NCBI GenBank assembly: GCA_028023455.1
Contig: JAQFVV010006637.1
Coordinates: 126,001-190,000 of the forward strand
Length of the DNA stretch: 64,000 bases
From: Epiperipatus broadwayi
Lineage: Eukaryota > Onychophora > Udeonychophora > Euonychophora > Peripatidae
Direction: 5' to 3'
Both the position numbers and the translations under genes were made by a program. The notes below the pieces were generated by a model. The model was not told the origin of the DNA, did no database searches, and worked only from the letters and a program-made list of their open reading frames with translations. This document shows, piece after piece, positions 45,790-56,830 of the stretch; within the stretch, counting starts at the first letter, position 1, and every line of letters begins with the position of its first letter.

Positions 45790-45945
45790 TAAAAGAAAAA
45801 AGTAATGATTTTAAATCTCATCACACACATTCTTATGATTTGAGAAATAAGCTCTGAGGAAAGAACTTGTTATTGTACTGAAACAACAGTTATTTAGCTA
45901 TTGTATTTTTATTACATGGAAACTCCTGGAAATATTACTATGAAT
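45790..45945 (+). mobile_element. Family H single arm
   Basis: Matches the right arm of the pair at 17584-18075 from AAAAGTAATGATTTTAAATC to CTCCTGGAAATA. Confidence 0.75.
45850..45895 (+). ncRNA. Hammerhead-like motif, family H, decayed at the cleavage triplet
   Basis: AGCU, CUGAGGA plus A, stem II AGAAC/GUACU (one mismatch), GAAA, then ACAAC where a UH triplet is expected. Confidence 0.35.
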
Positions 45946-47629
45946 TCATCATTTATCCATGAAAATATTAGAATTAATATATATATATTGTAATGCTAAT
46001 GAGATATATATAAAATGCACATATTATAGCTTGCATTACATATTTTTCATTTAAAAGTAAAATGAAAATAGAAACTATATGTTTTAGAATAGTTTTCTTT
46101 TGTTTTAAGATTTTTAAAATTTAATTTTATAAAATAAAAAGATTGCATATGTTTTGCTTTTAAAATAGCATAAAACTATTTGTTAAAAAAGGTGGGCAGG
46201 GAGAAGAAATAGAAAAAGATTTACAACTTTTTTTCTCACTGTTTTTAAAGAAAAAAATTTATAAAGTAAAAAGTAAATATGGAAAGTTAGAATAAAATGA
46301 GTCTGTAAAAATAAATGTTAGTAAAATTTTCAAAAATGTAATTAATTTAAAAGATGGACAATTAAATTAATTGTAATAATTAAAACTATGTAAACTATCT
46401 AATAAAAGCGATAGTAGATTAATCTAAGAAAAGATTAGATTAAAGCAATTGTAAAAATCAATTAGATGAAATGAAATGTAAAAATTAATTAAGAAAAAAC
46501 AGATTTAAGTTACTATCAAAATTAAAAAAACTACAATAAAAAATTAAAACAATAGGAGAGAAAAAAGTATATAAACCACCATTGTCTACTGTTCTTTAGT
46601 CAGGTCTGTGATATACAGTTGGGTCTATAATCTATAATTCAGTCCAGTTCAAGTTCAGTTCAAGTTCAAACAGAATGCAATCCATTATTGCTGTGGTCAA
46701 TATCCATGCAAAAGCTGCAGATCTAACAACATGCAATGCTAAACCATCTTTAGGAGTGTTAGACAACTTCATGCCCTAGTTCTCATCAAAATTAACTATG
46801 TTGACCTGGAACCAATTCCCAGAATAAATGCTTAGATTGTAAATAGATGCTATTACCTTCTCTCTCTCTCATAGTTTGACAGAAACTTGGAAGGAAAGCC
46901 ATGAATTCATTGATGGAGAAACAAAAGGCCAACTGGTTTGAAAATAAAACAAATGAAAACCTAAGTAAAATACTTTTAAATATATTCTGATCACAGTCTA
47001 GACTCTTTATTTTAAACAAAATGAATTTTAATGAAGGACTATTATAACTATAGCCTAAAATCATCATTTAAAATTTTTTTATGTAAAATTTATTAGTGTT
47101 ATAGTGTGTTAAATATATGTGTGTGTAAATAAATATTGTTTGATTAAATATTATTTGGTTTATTCACTCTCTCTTGTCACTGCACCATCAGTAATTTAAG
47201 TGTATAGTTATTTTTTGTGTTAAATAAATGTGCTGGACCATGAGGCAGAGTCTGAGCTAGTCATGGGGTATGTCAAGTGCTGAATTATGTGCCTGTCATC
47301 CAAACCATGCTGATTATATAACCTATGGTTGGCTAGGACCTGAAGTGAATCATCAAAACAAATAAAATGGTTTGGATGGCAGGGGTTTAAATCCAGAAGT
47401 TGAAGTGGGCCACAGTCTAAAAATGTGATCATGTTATGCATTGCATAGCTCAATCTGACCATGAGTATCATTGATGGCTATGCTATCAATGGTATTCTCC
47501 TCTCTCCTTGAAGGCCTGATCCATTCCTGTAGATTTTAAAAGATATTAAAGCTGTATGTTAAAAGGTATTTAAACCTAAAAGATTAAACATCTCTTTTTC
47601 AGACTCAGTTCAATATATTTATAGTATTA
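45946..47629. other. AT-rich intron, no supported gene
   Basis: The segment 46600-47070 is less AT-rich and has a splice-acceptor-like CTCTCTCATAG followed by a short open stretch, but no domain and no place for it in the lipoxygenase. 47220-47510 looks like a dispersed repeat by composition. Confidence 0.4.
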
Positions 47630-47745
47630 TTTCTGGAAGCTTCCATGTAATAAAAATATAATAGTTAAATAGTTGATGTTTCAGTACAATAATAAGTACT
47701 TTCCTCAGAGCTTCTTCTCTCTCAAATCATAAGAATGTGTGTGGT
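47630..47745 (-). mobile_element. Family H single arm, reverse orientation
   Basis: Inverse of the arm at 45790-45945 and 1.8 kb from it, so the two may once have been one pair. Confidence 0.75.
47671..47712 (-). ncRNA. Hammerhead-like motif, family H
   Basis: Minus strand: AGCU, CUGAGGA plus A, stem II AGUAC/GUACU with loop UUAUUAUU, GAAA, C, AUC, AACU. Stem I has one mismatch. The best core of this family. Confidence 0.5.
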
Positions 47746-47768
47746 GTGTGATCAGAATGTGGGTGGAA

Positions 47769-47769
<1 letters not shown>

Positions 47770-47814
<45 letters not shown>
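47770..47814. repeat. (TA)n(TG)n microsatellite
   Basis: TA run passing directly into a TG run. Confidence 0.95.
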
Positions 47815-49280
47815 CCAAGTTGAAAAGTACTATACATTTGCAGTTCAATAAACAAGGGAGTATTCTATTCTAATCATTGTTTATCAACAAAAGGTAAGCT
47901 ACTGTATGGATATTGTATATGCATTGAATACAAGGGGCTTTGAACATAATGTAGGGTAACTCACAGAGTCACTGTATTTTGTTTCAAAATAACACATTGA
48001 CACTAACAATGTTATGATGATTTCAAATTTTGTTACATTATGGGATATAAAATTTAGAAATACAAAAACGAAAATATACAGGAATTAAATTCTTTTATAC
48101 TTTTTTCCTATTTTCAAAATTGAACTCTTTTGGAGGGCAATTTAAGCTAAGAGTTTATCCTTTTATTTTAGTATTGAAGCCTTTATTCAATATTGTGAAT
48201 CAATAAATTATTTTTTATTATAAATATAAGTTTTAAAATGAAAAACATTCTGAAAAATCATATTTGATTTTACCAGATATAGGATAAAAAAAGTGAAATA
48301 TGTAGCAAAACAATTACTTTTTTCTTATTGGCTAATTGCTATTGAAAGAAAGTAACGCAACAAAATTTTTGTTGATTGAGTTTTATTTTTTAAATGTGAT
48401 CAAATAATTAAAAATCATCATAAAGTTATGGAATTCTGTTCTAAAATTTAAAATTGGATTCATAATTTACTAAAATAACACAAAAGTTCTGTACTAAGAT
48501 GTTTGACATAGCGTAGTGATTACAACTTTCTTTTTAATCACTATTTTGAATTTCTTAATTTGCATATTTAAAAATGAAACAAAATCTCAATGTAAACATG
48601 AATATATTTAGATTTTAATAATTATTATACAAATATTTTGTAAAAATAATCATAAATATTCAAACAGAGCACAGAAACAATGCAATCTGTTTGGTGATGT
48701 AAACTAATATTTTTCCTAACAAAAATAACTAACAAGGAAACAGTTTTATAAATAGATTTTTTAAAATTAAAATGTATAATGTACTAATATCATGGATTTT
48801 ATATCAATTATGAATCAAACTAATATATATTCATATTTTATCTTCTAATGAAAATTACAACTAAGCTATTTTTATGTGATTCAGCTTGAAGCAAGTAGTT
48901 TTAAAATTATTGGCTACCTACCATAATGGCAGCATTGTTAGGTATTTTGTTTATAACACAGATTGCACCAATTACATTGGCTTATTTACATGTATACATG
49001 TTAAATATACATGTAATTTTCGATTTCACTATGTATAGTTTAATCATATGAATAAAGACATCTGAGAAATGTAAATGATTTCCTAGATACATTTTATGCT
49101 TAACAGCATTGATCAATTGACACAGATCACAATTTCTTACATGCCTTTATTACTGATGCTTCATATTCATCAATACCAAATTATTAAAATTTTATTTAAA
49201 AGGTCAGTTTACCATTTTTAGATTAAATTATAGTAATATAAGTAAAATTATGGAAAGAACTACTTTTCACATATGCAATA
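47815..49280. other. AT-rich intron, nothing recognised
   Basis: No exon, paired repeat or element end is found. Confidence 0.5.
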
Positions 49281-49295
49281 AAAATGTCATGCAAA

Positions 49296-49307
<12 letters not shown>

Positions 49308-49366
<59 letters not shown>
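49308..49366. repeat. (TA)n microsatellite
   Basis: Forms the 5' boundary of the truncated LINE at 49367. Confidence 0.95.
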
Positions 49367-49367
<1 letters not shown>

Positions 49368-50312
49368 GTAACAGCAACAATTAGATTACATAATGATACT
49401 GGGAAAGTCAACATTGAGAAAGGTGTAAGACAAGGTGACTCCATATCTCCAAAACTTTTTACAACAGTGCTGCAAGAAGTATTTTGTGGATTAAAATGGG
49501 AAACTAAAGGAGTGAAAATAAATGGAGATTATTTAAGTTATTTAGATTTCGCAGATGATGTAGTTGTTTTTGCCAATAATGCTTCAGAGCTGCAGGATAT
49601 GTTGCAGGAATTATCAGATGAAAGTAGGAAAGTAGGACTAAAGATAAATGTTAAAAAGACTAAAGTAATGTTTAATCAATTTGCTCAAAATATGAAAATA
49701 AAGATTGATTATGATGAATTAGAAGAAGTTAACAGTTACAAATACCTTGGTCAGATTATTAATACAGATGGAAACACAATGGAAGAAATTAATCATAGAA
49801 TTAAACTTGGTTGGAGTGCTTTTGGTAGAAATAACTTTATACTAAAAGGAAATATGCCTATGTGTTTGAAAAGGAAGGTTTTTAACAATTGTGTTTTACC
49901 AGTTCTTACTTATGGATCTGAGACTTGGACACTTAATAGAAGAGCAATACAGAGACTTCAGATCACTCAAAGAAGTATGGATAGATGTATGTTGAGAGTA
50001 ACAAGAAGAGATCAAAAATGCAATGTATGGGTAAGAGAACAAACAGGTGTTACTGACCTTATTAAAAAAATTAAAAGATTAAAGTGGAGTTGGGCTGGAC
50101 ATATTGCTAGAAGAGATGATAATAGATGGACAATTGAAATTTTAAACTGGATTCCAAGAGGTTGTAAAAGACCCAGAAAGAGACCACATGTGAGATGGAT
50201 GGATGAAATAAGAAAGTGTGCAGGGGTGATGTGGAGAGGAGAAGCTAAAGATCGGAGAAGATGGATTAAACTTGGAGAGACCTTCATCCTGCAGTGGATT
50301 GATAATGGTTGA
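49367..50312 (+). CDS. RTE-like reverse transcriptase, C-terminal half (truncated)
   Basis: About 315 residues can be read without a stop. The first 26 residues of the open frame come from the microsatellite and are not real. Block B is present as GVRQGDSISPKLF. Block C is LDFADDVVVFA, with FADD in place of the common YADD; the two catalytic Asp residues are kept. Later come the YLGQIINTDG thumb region, the SETWTLNRR block, and the GHIARRDDNRW and PRGCKRPRKRPHVRW blocks that are characteristic of RTE-clade and related endonuclease-reverse transcriptases. The endonuclease and the first part of the reverse transcriptase (including catalytic block A) are missing, so it cannot move itself. The uninterrupted frame implies a fairly recent insertion. 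Confidence 0.85.
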
Positions 50313-50335
50313 TGATGATGATATATATATATATA
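49367..50335 (+). mobile_element. RTE-type LINE, 5'-truncated
   Basis: Contains the second half of a non-LTR reverse transcriptase and ends just after its stop codon in (GATGAT)n then (AT)n. Such short tandem-repeat tails without poly(A) are typical of RTE-clade elements. The 5' end is cut at the TA microsatellite. Confidence 0.8.
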
Positions 50336-50441
50336 TATGTAAAATAAATAAAAATATCCGTTAATTAAAAATAATATTGTAATTATAATTGAAATAATAT
50401 TTTTAAACGGTTTATAAACAATTCAAACAATCTTTAAATCC

Positions 50442-50482
50442 GCAGAAGTACTTTCGGTTACTTTCAAACCTGCCTCAACTGC
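50442..50482 (-). ncRNA. Hammerhead-like motif in PLE family C 3' end, left arm
   Basis: Minus strand: GCAG, UUGAGGC plus A, stem II GGUU/AACC, GAAA, self-complementary AGUACU, U, CUGC. It lies on the coding strand about 40 bases beyond the stop codon. The first C and last A of the CUGANGA box are replaced. Confidence 0.45.
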
Positions 50483-50519
50483 TATTAAATTCAAAAACTA
50501 AAAGCGGAAGCAAACGTCA

Positions 50520-51626
50520 TCAATTCAAATTCCACGAATCTCGTATTTTAATGTTAGAAGCTTGTCGATTTATCAAATGTGTTTTATTCCTGTTTATAAA
50601 AATTGCCTCTTTAATTTTTCTTTTACTATGGTTTCTCTCTTCATGAAGAATTTTCACATTTTCAAAATTAAATTTAAATTTATGTTTACATGTTTTTTCG
50701 TGATCAAAGAAAACTGAAGAAGATATTAAATCACCATTATTTTTATTTTTTACACGCTTATATAACAATTCGTGTTCCTTCAATCTTTTCTCAATGTTGC
50801 ACCTAGATTCACCTATATATGATAGCATACAATCACAAAAAATTTGATATATGACATTACTTTTTTGCTTGATAGGTATGACATCCTTAGAATTATTAAC
50901 TAATTTGTTAATATTGTTTGGAACGTAGAATGAAACATTAAATACATTCTTATATAAATCCTTAAAAAATTTTACTTGTGGATTTGAAATAAATGGAATA
51001 GATATCCATTTTTTATTATTAATCTTCATTTCTTTTAAATTATAATTTTTTTTAAATTGACTTAAAGTATTGTTTATTTGTTCCATTTTATAACCAACAT
51101 CAAGCAATTCCTTGGCAAGTATCTCAATATTTTTCAATTTATCACTTTGGTAACGACATAATTTTTCATTTCGAAACAAAAAAGATTTAAAACTTGCCAT
51201 CTTATACATCATTGCTACTTTTGATTTAAAATTTATATATCCTCTTTTTTGCAATGGCTTAATTATTAGTTTATAATTTAATATACTGTTATCTCTTGTG
51301 ATCATTAAATCTAAATAGTTAATCTTATAATCCTGTTCTTTTTCAATAGTCCATTTCAAGCCATTCAATTTATTTAATTCCTCTATAAGCAAATTTATAC
51401 TATTAATGTTTCCACAGACAAAAACATCATCCACATATCTTTTGTAAATTTTAATATCTCCAAAAATACACATATTTAAAATATTACTCTCATATGTAGA
51501 TAAAACGAAATTGCAAACTTGTGCAACTACAGGCAATCCCATAGGCCAACCTTTGGTCATTTTATAATATTGACCTTCAAAAGATGCAACAATGTTATCA
51601 TTAAAAAATAATAATTGAACATGCAT
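50520..51626 (-). pseudogene. PLE reverse transcriptase (C-terminal part) + GIY-YIG endonuclease, left arm
   Basis: The frame is open over 368 codons but lacks the 5' half of a normal PLE protein. Motif B appears as GWPMGLPVVAQVCNF at about residues 27-41. Motif C is YKRYVDDVFV near residues 62-71, with both Asp present. A thumb-like region with MYKMASFKSFLFRNEKLCRY follows. The C-terminal GIY-YIG domain starts VIYQIFCDC and continues SYIGESRCNIEKRLKEHE, then NRNKTHLINRQ. In active PLEs it reverse-transcribes the element at chromosomal nicks. Motif A (the first catalytic Asp) is absent because of the truncation, so this copy is not active alone. The first ATG lies in the palindrome spacer and is not the native start. 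Confidence 0.85.
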
Positions 51627-51682
51627 TAAAAAATAAAAATATTTGTAAATATATGATAAAATTTATCATTGACTCTTTAAAA

Positions 51683-52771
51683 TTTTTTAATGATAACATT
51701 GTTGCATCTTTTGAAGGTCAATATTATAAAATGACCAAAGATTGGCCTATGGGATTGCCTGTAGTTGCACAAGTTTGCAATTTCGTTTTATCTACATATG
51801 AGAGTAATATTTTAAATATGTGTATTTTTGGAGATATTAAAATTTACAAAAGATATGTGGATGATGTTTTTGTCTGTGGAAACATTAATAGTATAAATTT
51901 GCTTATAGAGGAATTAAATAAATTGAATGGCTTGAAATGGACTATTGAAAAAGAACAGGATTATAAGATTAACTATTTAGATTTAATGATCACAAGAGAT
52001 AACAGTATATTAAATTATAAACTAATAATTAAGCCATTGCAAAAAAGAGGATATATAAATTTTAAATCAAAAGTAGCAATGATGTATAAGATGGCAAGTT
52101 TTAAATCTTTTTTGTTTCGAAATGAAAAATTATGTCGTTACCAAAGTGATAAATTGAAAAATATTGAGATATTTGCCAAGGAATTGCTTGATGTTGGTTA
52201 TAAAATGGAACAAATAAACAATACTTTAAGTCAATTTAAAAAAAATTATAATTTAAAAGAAATGAAGATTAATAATAAAAAATGGATATCTATTCCATTT
52301 ATTTCAAATCCACAAGTAAAAATTTTTAAGGATTTATATAAGAATGTATTTAATGTTTCATTCTATGTTCCAAACAATATTAACAAATTAGTTAATAATT
52401 CTAAGGATGTCATACCTATCAAGCAAAAAAGTAATGTCATATATCAAATTTTTTGTGATTGTATGCTATCATATATAGGTGAATCTAGGTGCAACATTGA
52501 GAAAAGATTGAAGGAACACGAATTGTTATATAAGCGTGTAAAAATAAAAATAATGGTGATTTAATATCTTCTTCAGTTTTCTTTGATCACGAAAAAACAT
52601 GTAAACATAAATTTAAATTTAATTTTGAAAATATGAAAATTCTTCATGAAGAGAGAAACCATAGTAAAAGAAAAATTAAAGAGGCAATTTTTATAAACAG
52701 GAATAAAACACATTTGATAAATCGACAAGCTTCTAACATTAAAATACGAGATTCGTGGAATTTGAATTGAT
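51683..52771 (+). pseudogene. PLE reverse transcriptase + GIY-YIG endonuclease, right arm (frameshifted)
   Basis: Inverse twin of the left arm. It is identical in layout: KDWPMGLPVV, YKRYVDDVFV at 51848-51877, and the GIY-YIG start near 52435. One A is missing from the A-run at 52540-52544 compared with the left arm. This shifts the frame and ends translation at 52564 within the endonuclease. The lost frame continues in another phase to a stop at 52769. The ATG upstream at 51653 lies in the spacer. Confidence 0.85.
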
Positions 52772-52807
52772 GACGTTTGCTTCCGCTTTTAGTTTTTGAA
52801 TTTAATA

Positions 52808-52848
52808 GCAGTTGAGGCAGGTTTGAAAGTAACCAAAAGTACTTCTGC
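52808..52848 (+). ncRNA. Hammerhead-like motif in PLE family C 3' end, right arm
   Basis: Same fold as the left arm. The GAAA core has become AAAA, which should abolish activity. Confidence 0.35.
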
Positions 52849-53003
52849 GGATTTAAAGATTGTTTGAATTGTTTATAAACCGTTTAAAAATATTATTTCA
52901 ATTATAATTATATATATATATATATGTATATGTAAACTTATAAATAAATATTAGAAAATAAGTAATTAAATTGTTTAAAAAGAACAAAAAATATAAACAT
53001 CAT

Positions 53004-53045
53004 TTAGGAGCACTTTCGACTACCCTCATAGTCTTTGTCAACTAA
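53004..53045 (-). ncRNA. Hammerhead-like motif, family D
   Basis: Minus strand: stem I UUAG, UUGACAAA box, stem II GACUA/UAGUC, GAAA, then AG-UG-CU as a two-pair stem III, C, stem I CUAA. All three stems pair, but the box differs from CUGANGA at the first C and at the invariant G. Confidence 0.4.
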
Positions 53046-53056
53046 TACTAGTAGTA

Positions 53057-53098
53057 TTAGTTGACAAAGACTACAAGGGTAGTCAAAAGCACTCCTAA
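53057..53098 (+). ncRNA. Hammerhead-like motif, family D
   Basis: Inverse partner of 53004-53045. The GAAA core is AAAA here. Confidence 0.3.
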
Positions 53099-53148
53099 GT
53101 GATATTTATATTTTCGACTACTCTTATAGTCTTTGTCAACTAATAGTA

Positions 53149-53190
53149 TTAGTTGACAAAGACTACGAGGATAGTCAAAAGCACTCCTAA
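53149..53190 (+). ncRNA. Hammerhead-like motif, family D
   Basis: Third copy with intact stems I and II. The GAAA core is AAAA. Confidence 0.3.
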
Positions 53191-53270
53191 GTGACGTTTA
53201 TATTTTTTGTTATTTTTAAGAATTTTAAATTACTGTATTTTCTAATATTTATTTATAAGAGTATGTATAT

Positions 53271-53366
53271 TATTTTGAAGAAATACAGATGTTGATTTGT
53301 AATATATATATCTATAAGCTGCCAGAAATAATACTTTGAATTCATTATTTATTCATGAGAATATTA

Positions 53367-53405
<39 letters not shown>

Positions 53406-53570
53406 TACAGACTATTTTTTACATTTTACATATAATGCAATTATTTATTTAAGCCTTAGATTACTTGAAATCAGTCTAACTCTGGAAAACAGATATTATA
53501 CTGCATTTATATCATGCTATTTGTTAAAGATATACAAATGCTCATGTTATTATATATTTATTGTAATGGT
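53271..53570. other. AT-rich spacer
   Basis: Holds a (TA)n run at 53371-53402. Nothing else is seen. Confidence 0.5.
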
Positions 53571-55600
53571 ATATGCCGTTACATTAATTTAAAATTAGAA
53601 TAAAAAAATTTTTTTAAGTTCGTAAATAAAAAACTATAAGCTAAAATCAAAGAGTTGTTCAATGTATGTATATATATATTCGCACAGATGCAAAACTTTA
53701 AAAATTATTTTATTTTTTAAAAAAAAAATATATTTGAACGTATTTTTTTTTTTAAAAAGTACAAGATCTAAAGATAAAATATTTTTGTAAATGGAAATGA
53801 TTGTTTTATAAATTAATCGAAAAGCAAACTAGCCCTTGGGGCTCTTATAAAAAAAAGGTCAGTTGAAAAGATATAGATAAGAGAATAAAAAATAAATTAG
53901 ATGTCCAATATAGAAGCAGCAATGAAGGCCCAGACCATAATGGAAATTATTGCAACAGGAAACGATGTTCAATGAATCCGGAGGAGTACTATAAAAGGAA
54001 AAATATTAAAATTGAGTGGAGGTCCAGCTTAATTTTTGTGAGAAGAGTGATAAGACACACTTGTCACTCTCACTTATTTCAAATAAAATGACTGTAATAC
54101 CAGGATTGAACCAACAGACCGGACTTCAAATAGAGACATCATGGGATTCGGCACCAGGAACCGTGATTCTCCTTCTGTAAGACATGAACTATAAAATTTA
54201 AAGATAATTAAGAACTTTCGTTCAAGCTTTTAATATTCAGAACCTAAATTTTAAAATGAACTCTTATCTGACTTTCAAATTTCAAGTTGATGATTAATGT
54301 TTAGATTTTATACATTTAAGTTTAAAAAAAAATCATTTCCATTTTCATTTTTATTTTTTTTATTTCTATTAATATTTATTTGTATAAATTATTTAAATGC
54401 ATTAAATTTAAGTTGAGTATTGATGCTTGCATAGATTCGTTCATGTTTAATTATGTTTTTGTTTTCATATTTGATTAAAATATATAGACATTCGGTAAAT
54501 AATGATATCTTACATTGAATATCTAAAATGTATTTATTCGGATGTCGTTTTAGTTATTGGTATCAATGCAACATCTTATGATGAATGCCATTGGGTTTCT
54601 TGTGAATTCCCTCTGCAATTACATCAGTGACTTTATATTTTGATCATTTATGTTTATTTTGAAATGTTTTTGAGCATGTAATCTATGTTGTCGATCTATG
54701 CTCAACATTAAAAAACAAACTTTTTTTTAAAAAATGAACTCATATAAATGTTAAATTTAAGTCGGGCATGAATGGCTATATAGATTTGTAAAGTTATATT
54801 AATTAATTAGGGGAGGGTAATCTTAGGTTATTTGTTTCATAGTTAAATTAGGTCAATGGATTGGATATATTGGTGTAATTAGTAGATGTAGTATGAGGTT
54901 CACTATGTGAAGGATCTCCATTATACACCGCACACCCCTTTTTGCCTATGGAAGGGAATAGTAAGATGGAAAATGCAGTCCCTTCCTATGGAGTTTTTTT
55001 ATTGTTCTTCTTGCCGACAGATGTAGCATTCCTGTTTGGTTGAGAGTCATTGTCTTCTCTAACCATACTGTTCAGATGTACATTCCTGACAGTATGGTAT
55101 TTTGTGCTGTCATACTTTCATGCTACATTGAATACATCAATGTATCAGATGAATTGACGCCGGTTTGACTGCGAACTTTTGGCCTAAGGTTAAATAAGAG
55201 ATAGAATATTTTCTTTTCAAATGCAAATCTATGTAGTTTATTCATACTCGACAATCTTAAAATAAATATAAAATTCATCTGTGTGGATGATTTAAAATCT
55301 TAAAATAATAATTTAAATCAAAAGAATATTAAAATCTAAAATAATAAACGTTATTCCTCAAATTTTAAAATGATTATATATGTGCATAAATAAATGTTGT
55401 TTCTGTGTTAATTACTGGCAGTGGCTTTTATTTTTTTATATTTAAGATACAAATTAAGCAAAGTTATATATTATTATCTCTGTGTCTCCACTGAGCTAGT
55501 GACTTGGGCTAATGGTCTAAATATAAAATAAAGTGGGATCGTAACAGCGTGTATCTGTCTACTCTATAAATTTTTTAGGTTCATGTAGCCTAGTGGCGGT
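53571..55600 (+). mobile_element. Single copy of the 2-kb LTR-like unit
   Basis: It starts TGTAATGG...CCGTTACA like the arms at 19588 and 23311 and matches both along its length. It includes CGCACAGATGC(A), the GGGGAGGGTAATCTTAGGTTATTTG block near 54813, and GATCGTAACAGCGTGTATCTG near the end. TATAAAAGG lies at 53990 and a GTAAG donor-like site near 54177. It is possibly a solo LTR; no gag or pol lies nearby. Small open frames are not shared among the three copies. Confidence 0.7.
53990..53998 (+). promoter_or_regulatory. TATA box of LTR-like unit
   Basis: TATAAAAGG, about 420 bases from the unit start, conserved in all three copies. Confidence 0.45.
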
Positions 55601-55671
55601 CTGATGGCAGATACGGTAAGACTGTAAACTTCCACTTCATTTCAGACCATTATAATATATATATATAATTT

Positions 55672-56104
55672 AATAATAGTGATATTAGTGATTAAGCCAA
55701 TGCATATGTGCTTTAAAGATAAATTATAAATTAATACTCTCAATTTTTCCAGACACAAGATATAGTATTTTAGAAAGAATGAAATGAATCCACCCATTCT
55801 TTTGACCCAAACATTTATGTATGGGCAAATCTTAAGTGTGTGGAAATAAGAGCATGAAGGTGTTAAATGATCACTTTAAATTACATAACAAATGTAATTT
55901 AAAGTGATCATTTAACACCTTCATGCTCTTATTTCCACACACTTAAGATTTGCCCATACATAAATGTTTGGGTCAAAAGAATGGGTGGATTCATTTCATT
56001 CTTTCTAAAATACTATATCTTGTGTCTGGAAAAATTGAGAGTATTAATTTATAATTTATCTTTAAAGCACATATGCATTGGCTTAATCGCTAATATTACT
56101 ATTA
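55672..56104. mobile_element. Near-perfect palindrome, 433 bp
   Basis: The left arm (55672-55886) and right arm (55892-56104) are almost identical inverses with a five-base centre. Only one or two differences are visible by eye (TGATTAAGCC versus GGCTTAATCG at the outer end). No coding sequence is present. It ends 69 bases before a lipoxygenase exon, so the nascent RNA would fold next to the splice acceptor. Confidence 0.9.
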
Positions 56105-56173
56105 CATAAAAAACATAGCACTATATAAAATAATATCTCATAATTTAATAATGAAAAAGTATTCCAATTGTAG

Positions 56174-56317
56174 GAACTCATCCAGTAATGATTAAAGTTG
56201 CAACTGATATTAAAGAAATCCCACAGGAAATGCTTAATTTGACTGCACAGAAGAAAAATATTTCTGAACTTATCCAGGATAAAAGACTGTTTATTCTTGA
56301 TTATAAACTTATAGAAG
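56174..56317 (+). CDS. Lipoxygenase, exon (catalytic domain)
   Basis: The acceptor AATTGTAG precedes and GAAG|GTAAAA follows. Entry is in phase 1, completing Gly with the exon at 36687, and exit is in phase 1. The 48 residues start THPVMIKVATDIKEIP, matching the (N/T)P-(V/M)-(L/M)-I block that follows the W...F...G landmark in lipoxygenases. They end RLFILDYKLIEG, corresponding to the family's (L/I)-x-x-(V/A)-D-(F/Y)-x-x-L-x-G block. The segment is of normal length for the family. The next exon should begin with a Gly codon remainder and was not found in the last 7.7 kb, so the gene continues beyond the window. Confidence 0.85.
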
Positions 56318-56737
56318 GTAAAACATTTTAATTTTTAATCTGAAATCCTTTCTTCTCTCTTTTATTGTTTAAGCTTTGCACAGTTACATTGTTTTAATAT
56401 ATACATACTTATATAATGAAGGTAATATTTAACAAAATAAATATAATTTAAAATAATCAATTTAAAACAAAAACAACTCACTGTGAATAAAAATATTATT
56501 TAATATGTCAATCAAGTTTTCATTCTTAATGGGACCTTTTCAAGATGTTTTTTTTTTACAAAATTACATGACCAATTATCATACAACAACCCCCCCCCCC
56601 ATGGACATTATTTATATTATATTGCAATAAGTATAATTATTAAAGTACTTAATTAAATATAATAAGTAAAATACATATATGTACATAAAAATGATTAAAC
56701 TTATTATTCCCCCCCTCTCCCATAATATATATATATA
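56318..56737. other. Intron start, AT-rich with C runs
   Basis: Contains runs of C at 56590 and 56710. No exon is seen. Confidence 0.5.
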
Positions 56738-56830
56738 TGACAATAGATGGCGTTATACCAAAAACACCTTCAAGCGTTTGTTTACATAAACGTCAGAGTG
56801 AGTATTTCACTATCTCTAACTCAATTTCCA

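Larger units (their letters stand above)
50335..52925. mobile_element. Head-to-head inverted pair of PLE family C (near-perfect 2.6-kb palindrome)
   Basis: The left arm 50335-51606 (minus) and right arm 51683-52925 (plus) are nearly identical inverse copies around a 76-base spacer. Each arm is a 5'-truncated PLE with the end of the reverse transcriptase, the GIY-YIG endonuclease and a 3' end carrying a hammerhead-like motif. The proteins differ at only about three residues before a frameshift in the right arm. The structure directly abuts the RTE LINE on the left and a family D palindrome on the right. Confidence 0.9.
52925..53270. mobile_element. Nested palindrome, family D
   Basis: The outer arms at about 52930-52998 and 53197-53268 are inverse (AAATAAATATTAGAAAATA). 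Inside, hairpin 1 (52993-53107) and a partial hairpin 2 (53112-53190) are near-perfect inverted repeats of about 50 bases joined by ACTAGTAGT-type centres. Four copies or part-copies of the hammerhead-like motif result. Confidence 0.85.

Noticed and set aside
46850-46960. Possible exon after CTCTCTCATAG
   Set aside because: The adjacent lipoxygenase exons already join in frame and in domain order, and the open stretch is short with no matching donor.
50012-50287. 91-codon minus-strand frame
   Set aside because: It is the antisense shadow of the RTE reverse transcriptase.
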